Translations under genes and position numbers: made by a program
The notes under the pieces: generated by a model
The model's database searches: none
Seen by the model: only the letters and a program-made list of their open reading frames with translations
What the model was told of the DNA's origin: nothing
Origin: Xiphydria camelus
Taxonomy: Eukaryota; Arthropoda; Insecta; Hymenoptera; Xiphydriidae
Direction of reading: 5' to 3'
Length of the DNA stretch: 64,000 bases
Assembly (NCBI GenBank): GCA_963678675.1
Contig: OY783193.1
Coordinates: 12,820,822 to 12,884,821, forward strand
Shown: in pieces, positions 12,214 through 21,371 of the stretch
Position numbering within the stretch: the first letter of the stretch is position 1
How the letters are laid out: each line of letters opens with the position of its first letter

Positions 12214-12846
12214 CGTAGAAAGAGATCGCTGGTAGGACGTAGGAAGAAACAGAGGCAAGGATATTGGGGAGAATGAGTAATGTGGTATAAAACGAAAATT
12301 GAATAATATATTCTGACAAAAAGATATAATAATTGCACGGAGAAACAAGTGAACGCGCACTGCAAAATGTTCTTTCGTTCTAAATTAATTCGATGTTAGT
12401 GGCGGCTTATAACTAGAGCTTTTTGGCAGCGGAGGGGGTAGAGTTCGTTACAAAAAAGAAGGGGAAAAGTACGTTAAGAAAAAACGGGTAACGGTCGGCC
12501 GGAAGGTGTAATGTAATCGAAAGCGAGTAACGGTCCGCCGGAAAGAGTCGCGTAAAGGCTGGACCGCTCCAGTCTAAACATACGGGTAACCGATGCTGCG
12601 CGCCGATAGTGCAGCGCGCCGAACAGGAGAGAAGTCGCGGGCGCGAGACCGGATACGAAATCGGTTATCGGAATCAAACTGATTCCGACGATCGGACGAC
12701 GGTTGGAATAACGGAGGAGAATGACGGTTGGATCGACGGTTGGACCAAGCGTCCACCCGCTTAGCCACAAGGGTGTTTGCCTAAACATACCGCCGGCCTT
12801 GCCATCGCGAGCGATGGCGAAATTAAGATAAGAATTAGAAGATAAA
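12214..12846 (-). other. LTR-like junction between integrase end and gag
   Basis: This is the only non-coding interval inside the permuted element, and it should hold the 3' UTR, one LTR and the 5' leader. On the minus strand a candidate LTR start TGTTTAGG lies at about 12788, just downstream of the integrase stop, after a GC-rich stretch. A matching second LTR is not seen, and I cannot place the LTR end. The interval is too short also to contain the missing Gag N-terminus. Confidence 0.5.
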
Positions 12847-14139
12847 TTAACAGTTTGGATTTATCGGGAGCAAACATAATTTTGAGATAGGGCGCTTCAA
12901 TGTTGACGTCTTCGTCTTGACTGTGACGACACGAACTAGACCGTCTGCTCCAGGGTGGACTGCGATGATTCTGGCTAACGGCCAGACGGATGGGGGAAGA
13001 TTCTCGTCTTTGATAATAGCGATGCTTCCGACCTCGATGTTTTGCTTTCGCTGGTGCCACTTGGACCGACTCTGGAGAGACTGCAGGTACTCTGTCCTCC
13101 AACGAGCCCAAAAGTGATCCAGCATTTGACGAGTACGCTGCCAATGTGATAGCCGCTGCACTGGCAAATGGGTGAGGGACGGCTCTGGAATATTATTAAG
13201 TGCGGTTCCGATAAGGAAGTGACCAGGAGTTACCGCGCTGAGATCCGATGGGTCATCGGAGAGGGCCCACAACGGTCGAGAATTTAGCGTTGCTTCGATT
13301 TGTGTGAGGAGTGTTGCAAACTCCTCGAAGGTGAGAGTAGAGACGCCGATGACTCTTTTTAGGTGGAATTTTACTGATTTAACCCCGGCTTCCCACTTCC
13401 CGCCGAAGTGAGGGGCTGAAGGGGGGTTAAATCGCCACTGCGTGCCGAGAGAAGCGAGGGCGTCAGCGATTTCGGCCGACTCCTTGGATGAAGCTCTGAG
13501 TAGTCGACGGAGTTCTGCGTCGGCTCCAATGAGATTTCTGCCACAGTCGCTAGTGAGTGTTGCGCAAATTCCGCGACGGGCCGTGAATCTCTTGTAGGCG
13601 GCGATAAAGGCTGGGGATGTGTAATCTGAAACAAGCTCCAGATGAACGGCAGACACTGCGAAGCACACGAAAATCACAATGTAGCCCTTGTACGTTCTCG
13701 TTGTTCTGCCTCGAAATGCTTTAATAGAAAAAGGGCCGGCGTAATCGACTCCTGCATGCTCGAACGGTCGCGACCGTGCGACTCGAGATGATGGCAATTG
13801 TCCCATTTGTTGATTACTGAGGACGGCCCGTTGGCGGGTGCACGGAATGCACCGTTGAATGAAGTTCCGGATGGGTACTCGTCCTCCGATGATCCAATAT
13901 CGCTGTCTGGCGGTAGCAAGAGTTAGTTGAGGACCGCCATGAAGTGTGAGCCGATGATAGTGATCGATGATCAGTGTAGAAAATGTGCACTCGCGAGGGA
14001 GAATGAGAGGATGCTTCTCATCGAACGATAGCTGCGAGTGCTTGAGTCTTCCTCCGACACGTAAGAGTCCATCTGAGTCCAAAAACGGCGCGAGACGCAC
14101 TAATGGATGACCTCGAGAGAGTTGCGTTTCTGCGTTGAT
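12847..14139 (-). CDS. BEL/Pao integrase (zinc and DDE core to C-terminus)
   Basis: The open frame reads from LSRGHPLVRL through the HH-CC zinc region (CIPCTRQRA) into the catalytic core: first Asp in HAGVDYAGPF, second Asp in TSDCGRNLIGA, and Glu in GGKWEAGVKSVK. It ends with the DUF5641-like C-terminal domain typical of BEL/Pao integrases. The DDE triad is intact. The first part duplicates the end of the gag-pol frame. It has no start codon of its own and opens in TA-rich flank, so it is the 3' portion of a pol gene. Confidence 0.88.
   Translation of the reverse strand: MNAETQLSRGHPLVRLAPFLDSDGLLRVGGRLKHSQLSFDEKHPLILPRECTFSTLIIDHYHRLTLHGGPQLTLATARQRYWIIGGRVPIRNFIQRCIPCTRQRAVLSNQQMGQLPSSRVARSRPFEHAGVDYAGPFSIKAFRGRTTRTYKGYIVIFVCFAVSAVHLELVSDYTSPAFIAAYKRFTARRGICATLTSDCGRNLIGADAELRRLLRASSKESAEIADALASLGTQWRFNPPSAPHFGGKWEAGVKSVKFHLKRVIGVSTLTFEEFATLLTQIEATLNSRPLWALSDDPSDLSAVTPGHFLIGTALNNIPEPSLTHLPVQRLSHWQRTRQMLDHFWARWRTEYLQSLQSRSKWHQRKQNIEVGSIAIIKDENLPPSVWPLARIIAVHPGADGLVRVVTVKTKTSTLKRPISKLCLLPINPNC
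13815..14139 (-). repeat. 325-bp terminal direct repeat, right copy
   Basis: This is the partner of 8434-8758, offset 5,381 bp. Its outer edge at 14139 passes abruptly into ATAAAGGGCATATATA, outside the element. Confidence 0.9.
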
Positions 14140-15183
14140 ATAAAGGGCATATATATATATATATAAAGGGCATAGGAAGCCCATGTTCAAGGCGAGCAGA
14201 TATTCTGTCCCTGAGTGTATGTATGGTGTAATAGGTGAGGCAATCTTAACGCAGCAAAAGCAACTTCAATTTATCGCTTGTGGTTTTCAGACTTCACTGT
14301 TTCCCTCTCACTCGCTTATTGCGTACTTTTACATCAGTATTACTTCATGCAAACTGTTTGAAATGTAGATTCCGCGTCCGCGGTTATTAACACGTTCCGG
14401 ACCGATTTTTGAAGACTTTCCTGTCAGGCCGCGCGTGGGGTGTATACGACCCACGCTTCTACGATTAAATAAACTCATTTTGGACGTATGCCTTACAATT
14501 TTTCAATAGTACAAAGCCATAATTAGCAAGAAAAGGTTATACATTTTAATATGCATTAGAGAACAAAGCAATAAATTAAATTTGTATTGTTATTATTATT
14601 AACAATTTGAAAAATTGATTTTTTATTAACGCGGCATACATGATGTAAGGTGCCTATATTTGACTCTACAATAAATTGTAACATTGAAAATGTTTATGTT
14701 CCCGTATATGGGGGGACATTTCTAGGTTTTCGACGAGCCAGTTTAAGATGGGTATGTCGCTCCCCCACTCTAGCGCTCTCGTGCGTGCGCCACCGGAAAG
14801 CCCCCACTCTAGCGCTCTCGACCGTGCGTATGTAGTAGACTGAGTGGGAACGGGGGATGGTACTATGTAGTGGTACGGGTGGCGAAGCAGCTACGCGGGA
14901 CGAAGAAAGAAGATCGAGCTCGAAGAAAGAACTCTATTCGGCGAGAACTGAACGATACAAATGCGTATGATCGGTGTGAACGGCTTGGCTACTGGCGTGT
15001 CTCCTCGTGCCGGTGGCGTCGCTCACCGAAAATGGGGGGCCACTTATTCTATAATTTAAAATTAGATTACATGCAAAACGCCAGAAGGCTAGATAAAACA
15101 ATAAGGGAGATAATTCCGATGCTAAGAGCGTCGGCGCCCCACTTTTCCTTGCATTTTAGTATTTTATTTCTATTAAAATGATA
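14140..15183. other. No gene seen; TA tract and small repeats
   Basis: It begins with TA-rich sequence and the inverted flank copy at 14172-14215. A short tandem pair containing CCCCCACTCTAGCGCTCTCG occurs at about 14762-14823. Short ORFs here have no recognisable domain. The sequence near 14385 (TTAACACGTTCCGG) resembles a piggyBac-type end, but no partner end was found. Confidence 0.5.
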
Positions 15184-15318
15184 TTAACCCTTTCAGTCAC
15201 AGATTTCTTTAAAAAGGAAAAAAAATCTCAAATGTGGTATACTACTTGAAAATACATTTCTGAACATGTTTTATTTAGAAATGTCCATCCAAATGGACGC
15301 GATGACCGAAAGGGTTAA
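15184..15318. mobile_element. 127-bp piggyBac-like MITE
   Basis: TTAA at 15184-15187 and 15315-15318 brackets inverted ends CCCTTTCAGTCA and CCCTTTCGGTCA. A TTAA target and CCCTTT ends fit a piggyBac-derived MITE. It is non-coding. Confidence 0.75.
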
Positions 15319-15539
15319 GAATGTTAAATATTCGTAGAATATCACTCTCATGTTTGAACTTCCAATATAACCACAATGTCTGTGGAACGAAAATTTGTTT
15401 CAAGATAAACTGCTTATGCAATGTCGGAGCGTTTAACGCGTTCCTCTGGAGGGGGTACGGCACCGTGGGCCCACTGGAGGTGGAAATGATTTGCGTATGC
15501 GCACCGCATTCCCTGTACTGTAGTGACGGGCGCCGCCCG

Positions 15540-15715
15540 AGTCGAAATCCGAGAACTGAAAAAGCCTTGACAGAACTGAAAGAGCACTGAAAGACCACTG
15601 ACAGAAGTGAAAAACCACTGAAATAGCCCCGCTACCTCTGAATAGCCCCACCTCTCTCAAAACGTAGCGCTGAAATAGCACTGAAAGGCTTGACTTAGCG
15701 TTGAAAAAGATCTTA
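15540..15715. repeat. Irregular minisatellite (ACTGAAA-type)
   Basis: There are many imperfect repeats of ACTGAAA/AGCACTGA about 9-20 bp apart. It is low-complexity and non-coding. Confidence 0.5.
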
Positions 15716-15742
15716 AAGTCCTGAAATTGTCCCCTCCACTTA

Positions 15743-16182
15743 CAAGGAGAGTATTCGAGGTGTACCTCACCGATTTTCTTCATTCTGCGATATGTTGTAG
15801 TATATCAAAAAACATTAGACACGTATTTTTTTGTGCGTACTTATTCGGTCATTTAAGGGATGAAAATCACCCCTAAACTTGACCCCCTAAAACCAATTTT
15901 CAACGATTTCTCAAAAATTACGTTTAATTTCTTAATGAAACAAATTGAATATTATTCCTTATCGAATATTCAATTTGTTTCGTTAAGTTTCGTTAAATTG
16001 AACGTAGTTTTTGAGAAATCGTAGAATTTTGCTTTTAGGCGGTCAAGTTTAGGGATGATTTTCACCCCTTAAATGACCGAATTAGCACGTACAAAAAAAT
16101 ACGTGTCTAATGTTTTTTGATATACTACAACATATCGCAGAATGAAGAAAATCGGCGAGGTACACCTCGAATGCTCTCCTTG
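15743..16182. mobile_element. 440-bp palindromic MITE with TTA target duplication
   Basis: TTA at 15740-15742 and 16183-16185 flanks inverted ends CAAGGAGAGTATTCGAGG and CAAGGAGAGCATTCGAGG. Almost the whole element is one palindrome. The subterminal block GGTGTACCTCACCGATTTT is shared with the MITE in UGT-B intron 1, so the two are related families. Confidence 0.85.
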
Positions 16183-16940
16183 TTAGAGTATTATAGAGGA
16201 CTTAGAAAATTTTCGACCGTCGTGCTCGATGGACTTAGACAATTTTTTACTGTTGCGCTCGATGGACTTAGAAAATTTTCGACTGGCACGCTCATTAGCT
16301 ATAGGTACATTAATTACTGAAATATTTGTAGTAGACAGTAATACAAAATAAACAGCCAGAGATATACATGAACTAAAATTTTATATTTTTAATGAAAGAA
16401 ATTACAATGAATTACAATTTATTCTAATTCTTTACCATTAGTTGGTATTGATACATATGACTGGCCACTGATCGTAATATGAAGACATGGAGCTTGTATT
16501 AGATTTATCGGGATAACTTTTACATTATTTATTGTATGACATTTGTACATAAATCCCGTCGATATAAATCGATACTAATTTCCGTCAACTTCAAACATAC
16601 CATCGCAGATGATTTCTCAAATAATTACCAAATGTGAATACTCTCACAATTGCAATTATTATGTCTACCTACACCGATTGCTGATTAGTTTTAAATAATG
16701 TTCTATACGATTTCATATATACAACGGATTATTATCAGCCATGTCAATGTATTGTATTGCAGATGAAGATGTCTGTAAAACTTTTCCATATTGTGTAGCC
16801 ACATACAATTTTTTTTCAGCAATCTCAAATATTTCCACATTGTATATTGTTAATCATTTAGCCCATTATCTAGTAATGCCTCTTGAATATTTTGCGGTAC
16901 TTGTGGAAGAGCTCTGTAAGCAGCAACGCAATACATTTAG
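16183..16940. repeat. 33-bp tandem repeat in an otherwise empty stretch
   Basis: Three 33-bp units start at 16198, 16231 and 16264 (GGACTTAGA...). One frame reads as a repeated 11-residue unit (GLRKFSTVVLD), but the frame is short and probably accidental. The remainder to 16940 is AT-rich with no recognisable gene. Confidence 0.5.
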
Positions 16941-17110
16941 GGGTTATTTTTAAACGTACTAACCAATGATTAATAATCCTCATGCTTTCATTAACGAGAG
17001 TAGACGCCACCGTAGCTAACGAGGGCATGAGGATTAATTGTTCATTGGCTAGTACGTTTAAAAATAACATTTAAAAAAGTCACCAGCGACAGAGTTCGTG
17101 CCCCCGGGTG
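16941..17110. mobile_element. Foldback MITE, left end truncated
   Basis: The inverted arms share GTTATTTTTAAACGTACTA. The right end GTCACCAGCGACAG...CCCCGGGTG is followed by TA. A complete copy lies at 28417-28628. The left terminal segment is missing here. Confidence 0.75.
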
Positions 17111-17157
17111 TAGCTTATGTGATTGTATTAATTATTGTTTTACTTAATTTCAAACAG

Positions 17158-17372
17158 GCAATTTAATTCCGTATAATCATTCACCGGTGACTCTATTAAC
17201 GCCTTACGATGAACCTGCGCGAATAGGCAGCATGAACACGGCGGATCGAGGTAGCGAGCATGAAGACTTCCAATTAAAAGGAAGTTTTATAACAACGTCG
17301 ATGGGAATACTCTATAATGAGAAATACCAAACATTCCATACTATTATGAATAAAACAGTTATGTTTCAATAA
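17158..17372 (+). CDS. Orphan terminal-exon-like sequence, 71 residues
   Basis: A pyrimidine-rich tract and CAG (17155-17157) resemble a splice acceptor. An open frame follows (residues such as SPVTLLTPYDEPARIG and RGSEHEDFQLKGSF) to TAA at 17370-17372, and an AATAAA-like signal overlaps the stop. Residue composition looks like protein, not random AT-rich sequence. I do not recognise the family, and I find no upstream exons on the plus strand: the MITE at 16941-17110 sits just before it. It may be the last exon of a gene whose other exons were lost or lie elsewhere, or it may be chance. Confidence 0.3.
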
Positions 17373-17574
17373 TAAAATATATTTTTTCTTCAAATTTTTA
17401 AGCATTATTCATTCATATATGATGTATATAATGAATAGTATATTGATAATATATTAATTACTTAAATGCAATCATGTGTATATATATTTTGTATACATAT
17501 TTTACTATTATATCCCCACTATTCCCAATTCCCCCTCCGTCGGAAAGAAAATTATTTTAGTATACAGGGTGGAC

Positions 17575-19097
17575 CAGGTTAAACGTCATTTTTTTTTATA
17601 TGTGATAGAATAACAACAAAAAGTAGACTCATAAGAAAATTTTTTTCAAAAATGTTTCCTAACAAAGATACAGGGTGTCAAAGTTTCGAAAAAAAAATGG
17701 TTTTCTCATCATAACTTTTAAACTACTCGATCGATTTCCATGAAATTTCGCACACAGGCTAATGTAAAACAGCTCTAAGCAATAATTAAATCATTTTTAA
17801 AAATTCTCCAGTGGCGTAGATACTAGGGGTTCCCCCTACCCCCCGGGGCGGTACCCCCCTTTCCCCCTCCCAATCTTCGGCGCCACTGGATATTTTGCAA
17901 AGAAAATTTAATTATTGGATTCCCCGTTTAATTTAAAGAAAAAAATCACCCTTGCAAATTTTTAATTTGGTGGAACGTATTGAAGAGGCGTGTCGTCAAC
18001 TGAAGAGAAACCGTCCTCAAGTCTTAGCGGCAATTAATTCCGTGGCTAGAAGAGCTCAAAAATGCATTGAGGTCGGTGGATTCCATTTTGAGAACTTATT
18101 GTAAAACATAATTTAATTGTTGATTAGCTTTTTTTGTATCTTTGATGTATGTCTAGTCAGTAATAAAATGTTAAAAACAGTTTTGGCCTCTTATATTGTA
18201 TTTTCTTGGCAGTTCAATCATAACGTTTAGCCTGCTCGAAACCCTATAAATTTAAATAAATATCTCAAAAACGAAGACACAAATCAAAAATTTGCAAAGT
18301 TGATTTTTTTCTTTAAATTAAACGGGGAATCCAAAATTAAATTTTCTTTGCAAAATATCCAGTAGCGCCGAAGATTGGGAAGGGGGAAAGGGGGGTACCG
18401 GCCCCCAGTATCTACGCCACTGGCGAATTTTTTAAAATTATTTAATTATTACTTAGAGCTGTACGACATTAGCCTGTGCGCGAAATTTCATGGAAATCGA
18501 TCAAGTAGTTTAGAAGTTATGATGAGAAAACCATTTTTTTCGAAACTTTGACACCCTATATCTTTGTTAGGAAACAATTTTGAAAAAAATTTTCTCATGA
18601 GAATCTATTTTTTTTTTGTTGCCCTATCACATATCACAATTAATGGAGTTCAACCTAGCTTTGGCCTGCTCGCAACCTTATAAGTTAAAATAAATATCTC
18701 AAAAACGAAGCCATAAATAAAAAATTTGCAAGGATGATTTTTTTCTCTAAATTAAACGGGGAATCCAATAATTAAATTTTCTTTGCAAAATATCCAGTGG
18801 CGCCGAAGATTGGGGGGGGGAGGGGGGTACCGGCCCCTAGTATCTACGCCACTGGAGAACTTTTAAAAATTATTTAATTATTGCTTAGAGCTGTTCTACA
18901 TTACCCTGTGTGCGAAACTTCATAGAAATCGATCAAGTAGTTTAGAAGTTATGATGAGAAAACCATTTTTTTTCGAAACTTCGACACCCTGTATCTTTGT
19001 TAGGAAACATTTTTGAACAAAATTTTCTTATGAGTCTACTTTTTTGTTGTTGTTCTATCACATCAAAAAAAATGACGTTTAACCTGGGTCCACCCTG
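17575..19097. mobile_element. 1.5-kb composite foldback element with TA target
   Basis: The ends CAGGGTGGACCAGGTTAAAC and the inverted GGGTCCACCCTG are flanked by TA. The left arm (17575-17965) pairs with two successive right-arm copies (about 18230-18655 and 18660-19097). So a second foldback end was added, or one arm was duplicated. A related partial copy lies at 36416-36930. A transposase C-terminus relic sits at the centre. Confidence 0.8.
17967..18104 (+). pseudogene. Transposase C-terminal fragment inside the foldback
   Basis: An open frame of 45 residues ends GGFHFENLL and then TAA. That ending, with the preceding pattern RPQVLAAINSVARRAQKCIE, is typical of the C-terminus of Tc1/mariner-superfamily (DUF4817-type) insect transposases. 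No catalytic domain remains. It identifies the likely parent of the foldback. Confidence 0.55.
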
Positions 19098-19520
19098 TAT
19101 ATTACTTTTCCAGTCAATAAGAAAGAGCTTGAATAAATAAGATTTTATAATTGTATTATTCTTTTCTCAACCTTTTTTAAATTTATGATTATGTCTTTTG
19201 ATAAATATTCTTACATAGTCGCAAATTGATGTTAATAAATAAATAATTATATGAATGTTTATTCATCATACATTAATTGATTGTATATCATTCACTATAA
19301 TAATCTGTGCTTTTTAATAAACAGTATAGTTTATAACTTGCTCAACATATTCTGGAGACTCGAAATCAAATAATTTATTGATTTAATAATTAAACGAATT
19401 ACAATTTTTGTCCATTTATTCACAAATAAATTTTCGAGTCCCTATATGTAGGAGACCGAAATTTTTCTAACAAGTCTCGTTCGTCATGTTGAAAATATTC
19501 TAAGTCCGAAACTGTGACAT
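19098..19520. other. No gene seen; AT-rich
   Basis: AT-rich sequence with no ORF, repeat or RNA signature that I can support. Confidence 0.5.
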
Positions 19521-19527
19521 AGTAAAG

Positions 19528-19840
19528 GGGCCATCAAAATAGAAGCAAAATTTTAATTCGCGACGAGGCCCTATTTTGAATGCCATAGTTTCTACCCAGT
19601 GGAGGTGCTGTGGCCATCAAAGTAGGGGCAAAATGTCGACTCGCGAGGATACCCTATTTTAAATGCCATAGCTTCTACCCTGTGAAGGGTCTCTAGCCAT
19701 CAAAGCAGGAGCAAATTTTACAGATAGGTTCAAAAAGCATCAAAATAGGAGCTCGACGATCATATAGCATCAAAATAGGTTTGAAAAGTCGCTATGGCCA
19801 TCAAAATAGGGGCAAAATTTCGACTCGGGTATACATATAA
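19528..19840. repeat. Degenerate ~85-bp minisatellite
   Basis: Units built on GCCATCAAAATAGG...CCCTATTTTGAATGCCATAG recur at about 19530, 19613, 19693 and 19797, with later copies shortened. Non-coding. Confidence 0.65.
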
Positions 19841-20710
19841 AGGACATTTGGTCCACCTTAGTTACCGACTTACGCCCGATAGGTGTCGCCACCCCAAACG
19901 CACGGAGCGAATATATTTATTCTTGGTATACTTATTCTAGGTATAATTTGGCATTTGTAAAACCGGCCTTTAGTATTCAAAGTATAGCGGTATCTATTAA
20001 AATGGGTATTATGGAAAGCGGTTCATTACGACTCGTCCGGCAATTAACTCTTCCGGGAAAGGTGTGGGACTGCGAGCTCATTAGCAGCCTATGCGACCGA
20101 TGATGGGATTAACTGTAGATTAGAGCTTCACTTAGATTGCGATGATAATGAACGGTAAGAATCGATATAGACGCCCGCTTAACGTGCGACGGAGCAATGA
20201 TTTTTTTTTAATCTGGAACTTTCTCAACGTCACCAACGTTGTCATCGTCGTCGTCGTCATCCACTACGAGCTTTTCAACGCGCCGTAAAGAGTTCGCGAA
20301 ATTGATCCATTTCTCGGAAATACGAAAACCCTCTGCGAAAAGCTCTCGAGGGCAATGCATTCTTATCGGGACGCGGAAGGGTGGCACTCTCGACGTCGTT
20401 CTCCGGTTCAACAATCGGCGTTCTCTCTCGCGTCTGCGGTTCTCTCCGCGCGCCGCGTCGTTTTTGTGTGCTGCTGACGTAGACAAGATGTGAAAATTCG
20501 AGTCCGCGACGCGGAGAGAGCAGCAGGCGATTTACGCGACAGAAAATGAGTCACGCCTCGAGGTTTCACCGCGCGAGTCGTCAACGAGAGAAAAAAATGT
20601 ACGGGCGGAGTTTGCGCGCGACGTGACAGTGAAATGTATTTCGTTCGTCGCCGGGATGGAAGGTCGGATAAGCGGGCGGATTGCCGAGGTGAAAGCTGCG
20701 CGGGGGTAAA
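19841..20710. other. CpG-rich stretch (about 20200-20700), no confirmed gene
   Basis: From about 20200 the sequence becomes strikingly rich in CG dinucleotides compared with its AT-rich surroundings. Short open frames on both strands run to Arg- and Asp-rich composition (a GTC/GAC trinucleotide run at about 20243-20262) and lack a convincing ATG. It could be a promoter or 5' exon of an unrecognised gene. Confidence 0.35.
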
Positions 20711-20712
20711 AT

Positions 20713-20970
20713 GGGGTGCCAGCCGTTTTTATTTTCTAGATTCTAAGTGAACGGTTAGACTTATTGGGTATATCAGAACGGTGCAACCATCAGAACGATG
20801 AGTACAATCTAGTACAAGTGAAGAAAGTAAAATTTTTAAAAAACGGGGTGCCAGCTATTTTTGTTTTAGATCCTGAGTGAACAGTTACACTTTCTGGATA
20901 TATCTCGACGGTACACCATCAAAACGACGAGTACAATCTAGTACAAATGAAAAAATTATAACTGTTTATT
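20713..20970. repeat. 133-bp tandem duplication
   Basis: GGGGTGCCAGC starts at 20713 and again at 20846. The two units align through GAGTACAATCTAGTACAA with scattered substitutions. Confidence 0.75.
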
Positions 20971-21371
20971 TATTTACTTTCAAATTTTTCATATCATAAG
21001 GAAGATAGCAATGCTTATATGCTGTATAGAAATTAAAACATTTACACTCAGACAGTCGATATTGGCCTGCAGTTGATAAATTCTCACATCATAAATAACT
21101 AGTTAAATAAAAGCAGCGTCATGCTGACTGTACACTTTCCTGGAGATAACGGAGCGATGCCCTTGTTAATACGGATTTGATATACGTATTTATATTACAC
21201 GGTAGTGAGCTCGAATGTACCCTATTATGTTCATTTAACTTCATTCTATCATAATATAGAGAAAGTATGAATAAAATCGGACGCTCGTTTAAAATAAGAT
21301 AATCGATTATTTCTATAATAATTGTCAATATCTATCGACGATGCGTCACTCATTAAATGTCTAAATGAATC
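20971..21371. other. 3' flank of UGT-D
   Basis: This is diverged from, but partly alignable with, the 3' flanks of UGT-B (4074-4384) and UGT-F (29398-29689). No separate gene is visible. Confidence 0.5.

Larger units (their letters stand above)
8434..14139 (-). mobile_element. BEL/Pao retrotransposon, circularly permuted copy
   Basis: On the minus strand the order is: integrase C-terminal two thirds (14139-12847), a 633-bp LTR-like junction, then partial gag, protease, RT, RNase H and the start of integrase (12213-8434). A normal element would read LTR, gag, pol, LTR. The first and last 325 bp (13815-14139 and 8434-8758) appear identical and lie exactly 5,381 bp apart. Both long ORFs are free of stops, which suggests a recent event. 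A permuted circle, or two tandem copies trimmed at both ends, would explain the layout. Confidence 0.85.

Noticed and set aside
8434..14139. Two independent BEL insertions
   Set aside because: Not excluded, but the apparently identical 325-bp ends and single LTR-like junction are more simply explained by one permuted unit or a trimmed tandem.
20208..20486. 92-codon Arg/Asp-rich ORF, minus strand
   Set aside because: Starts at TTG, and its acidic run comes from a trinucleotide repeat; no family match recognised.
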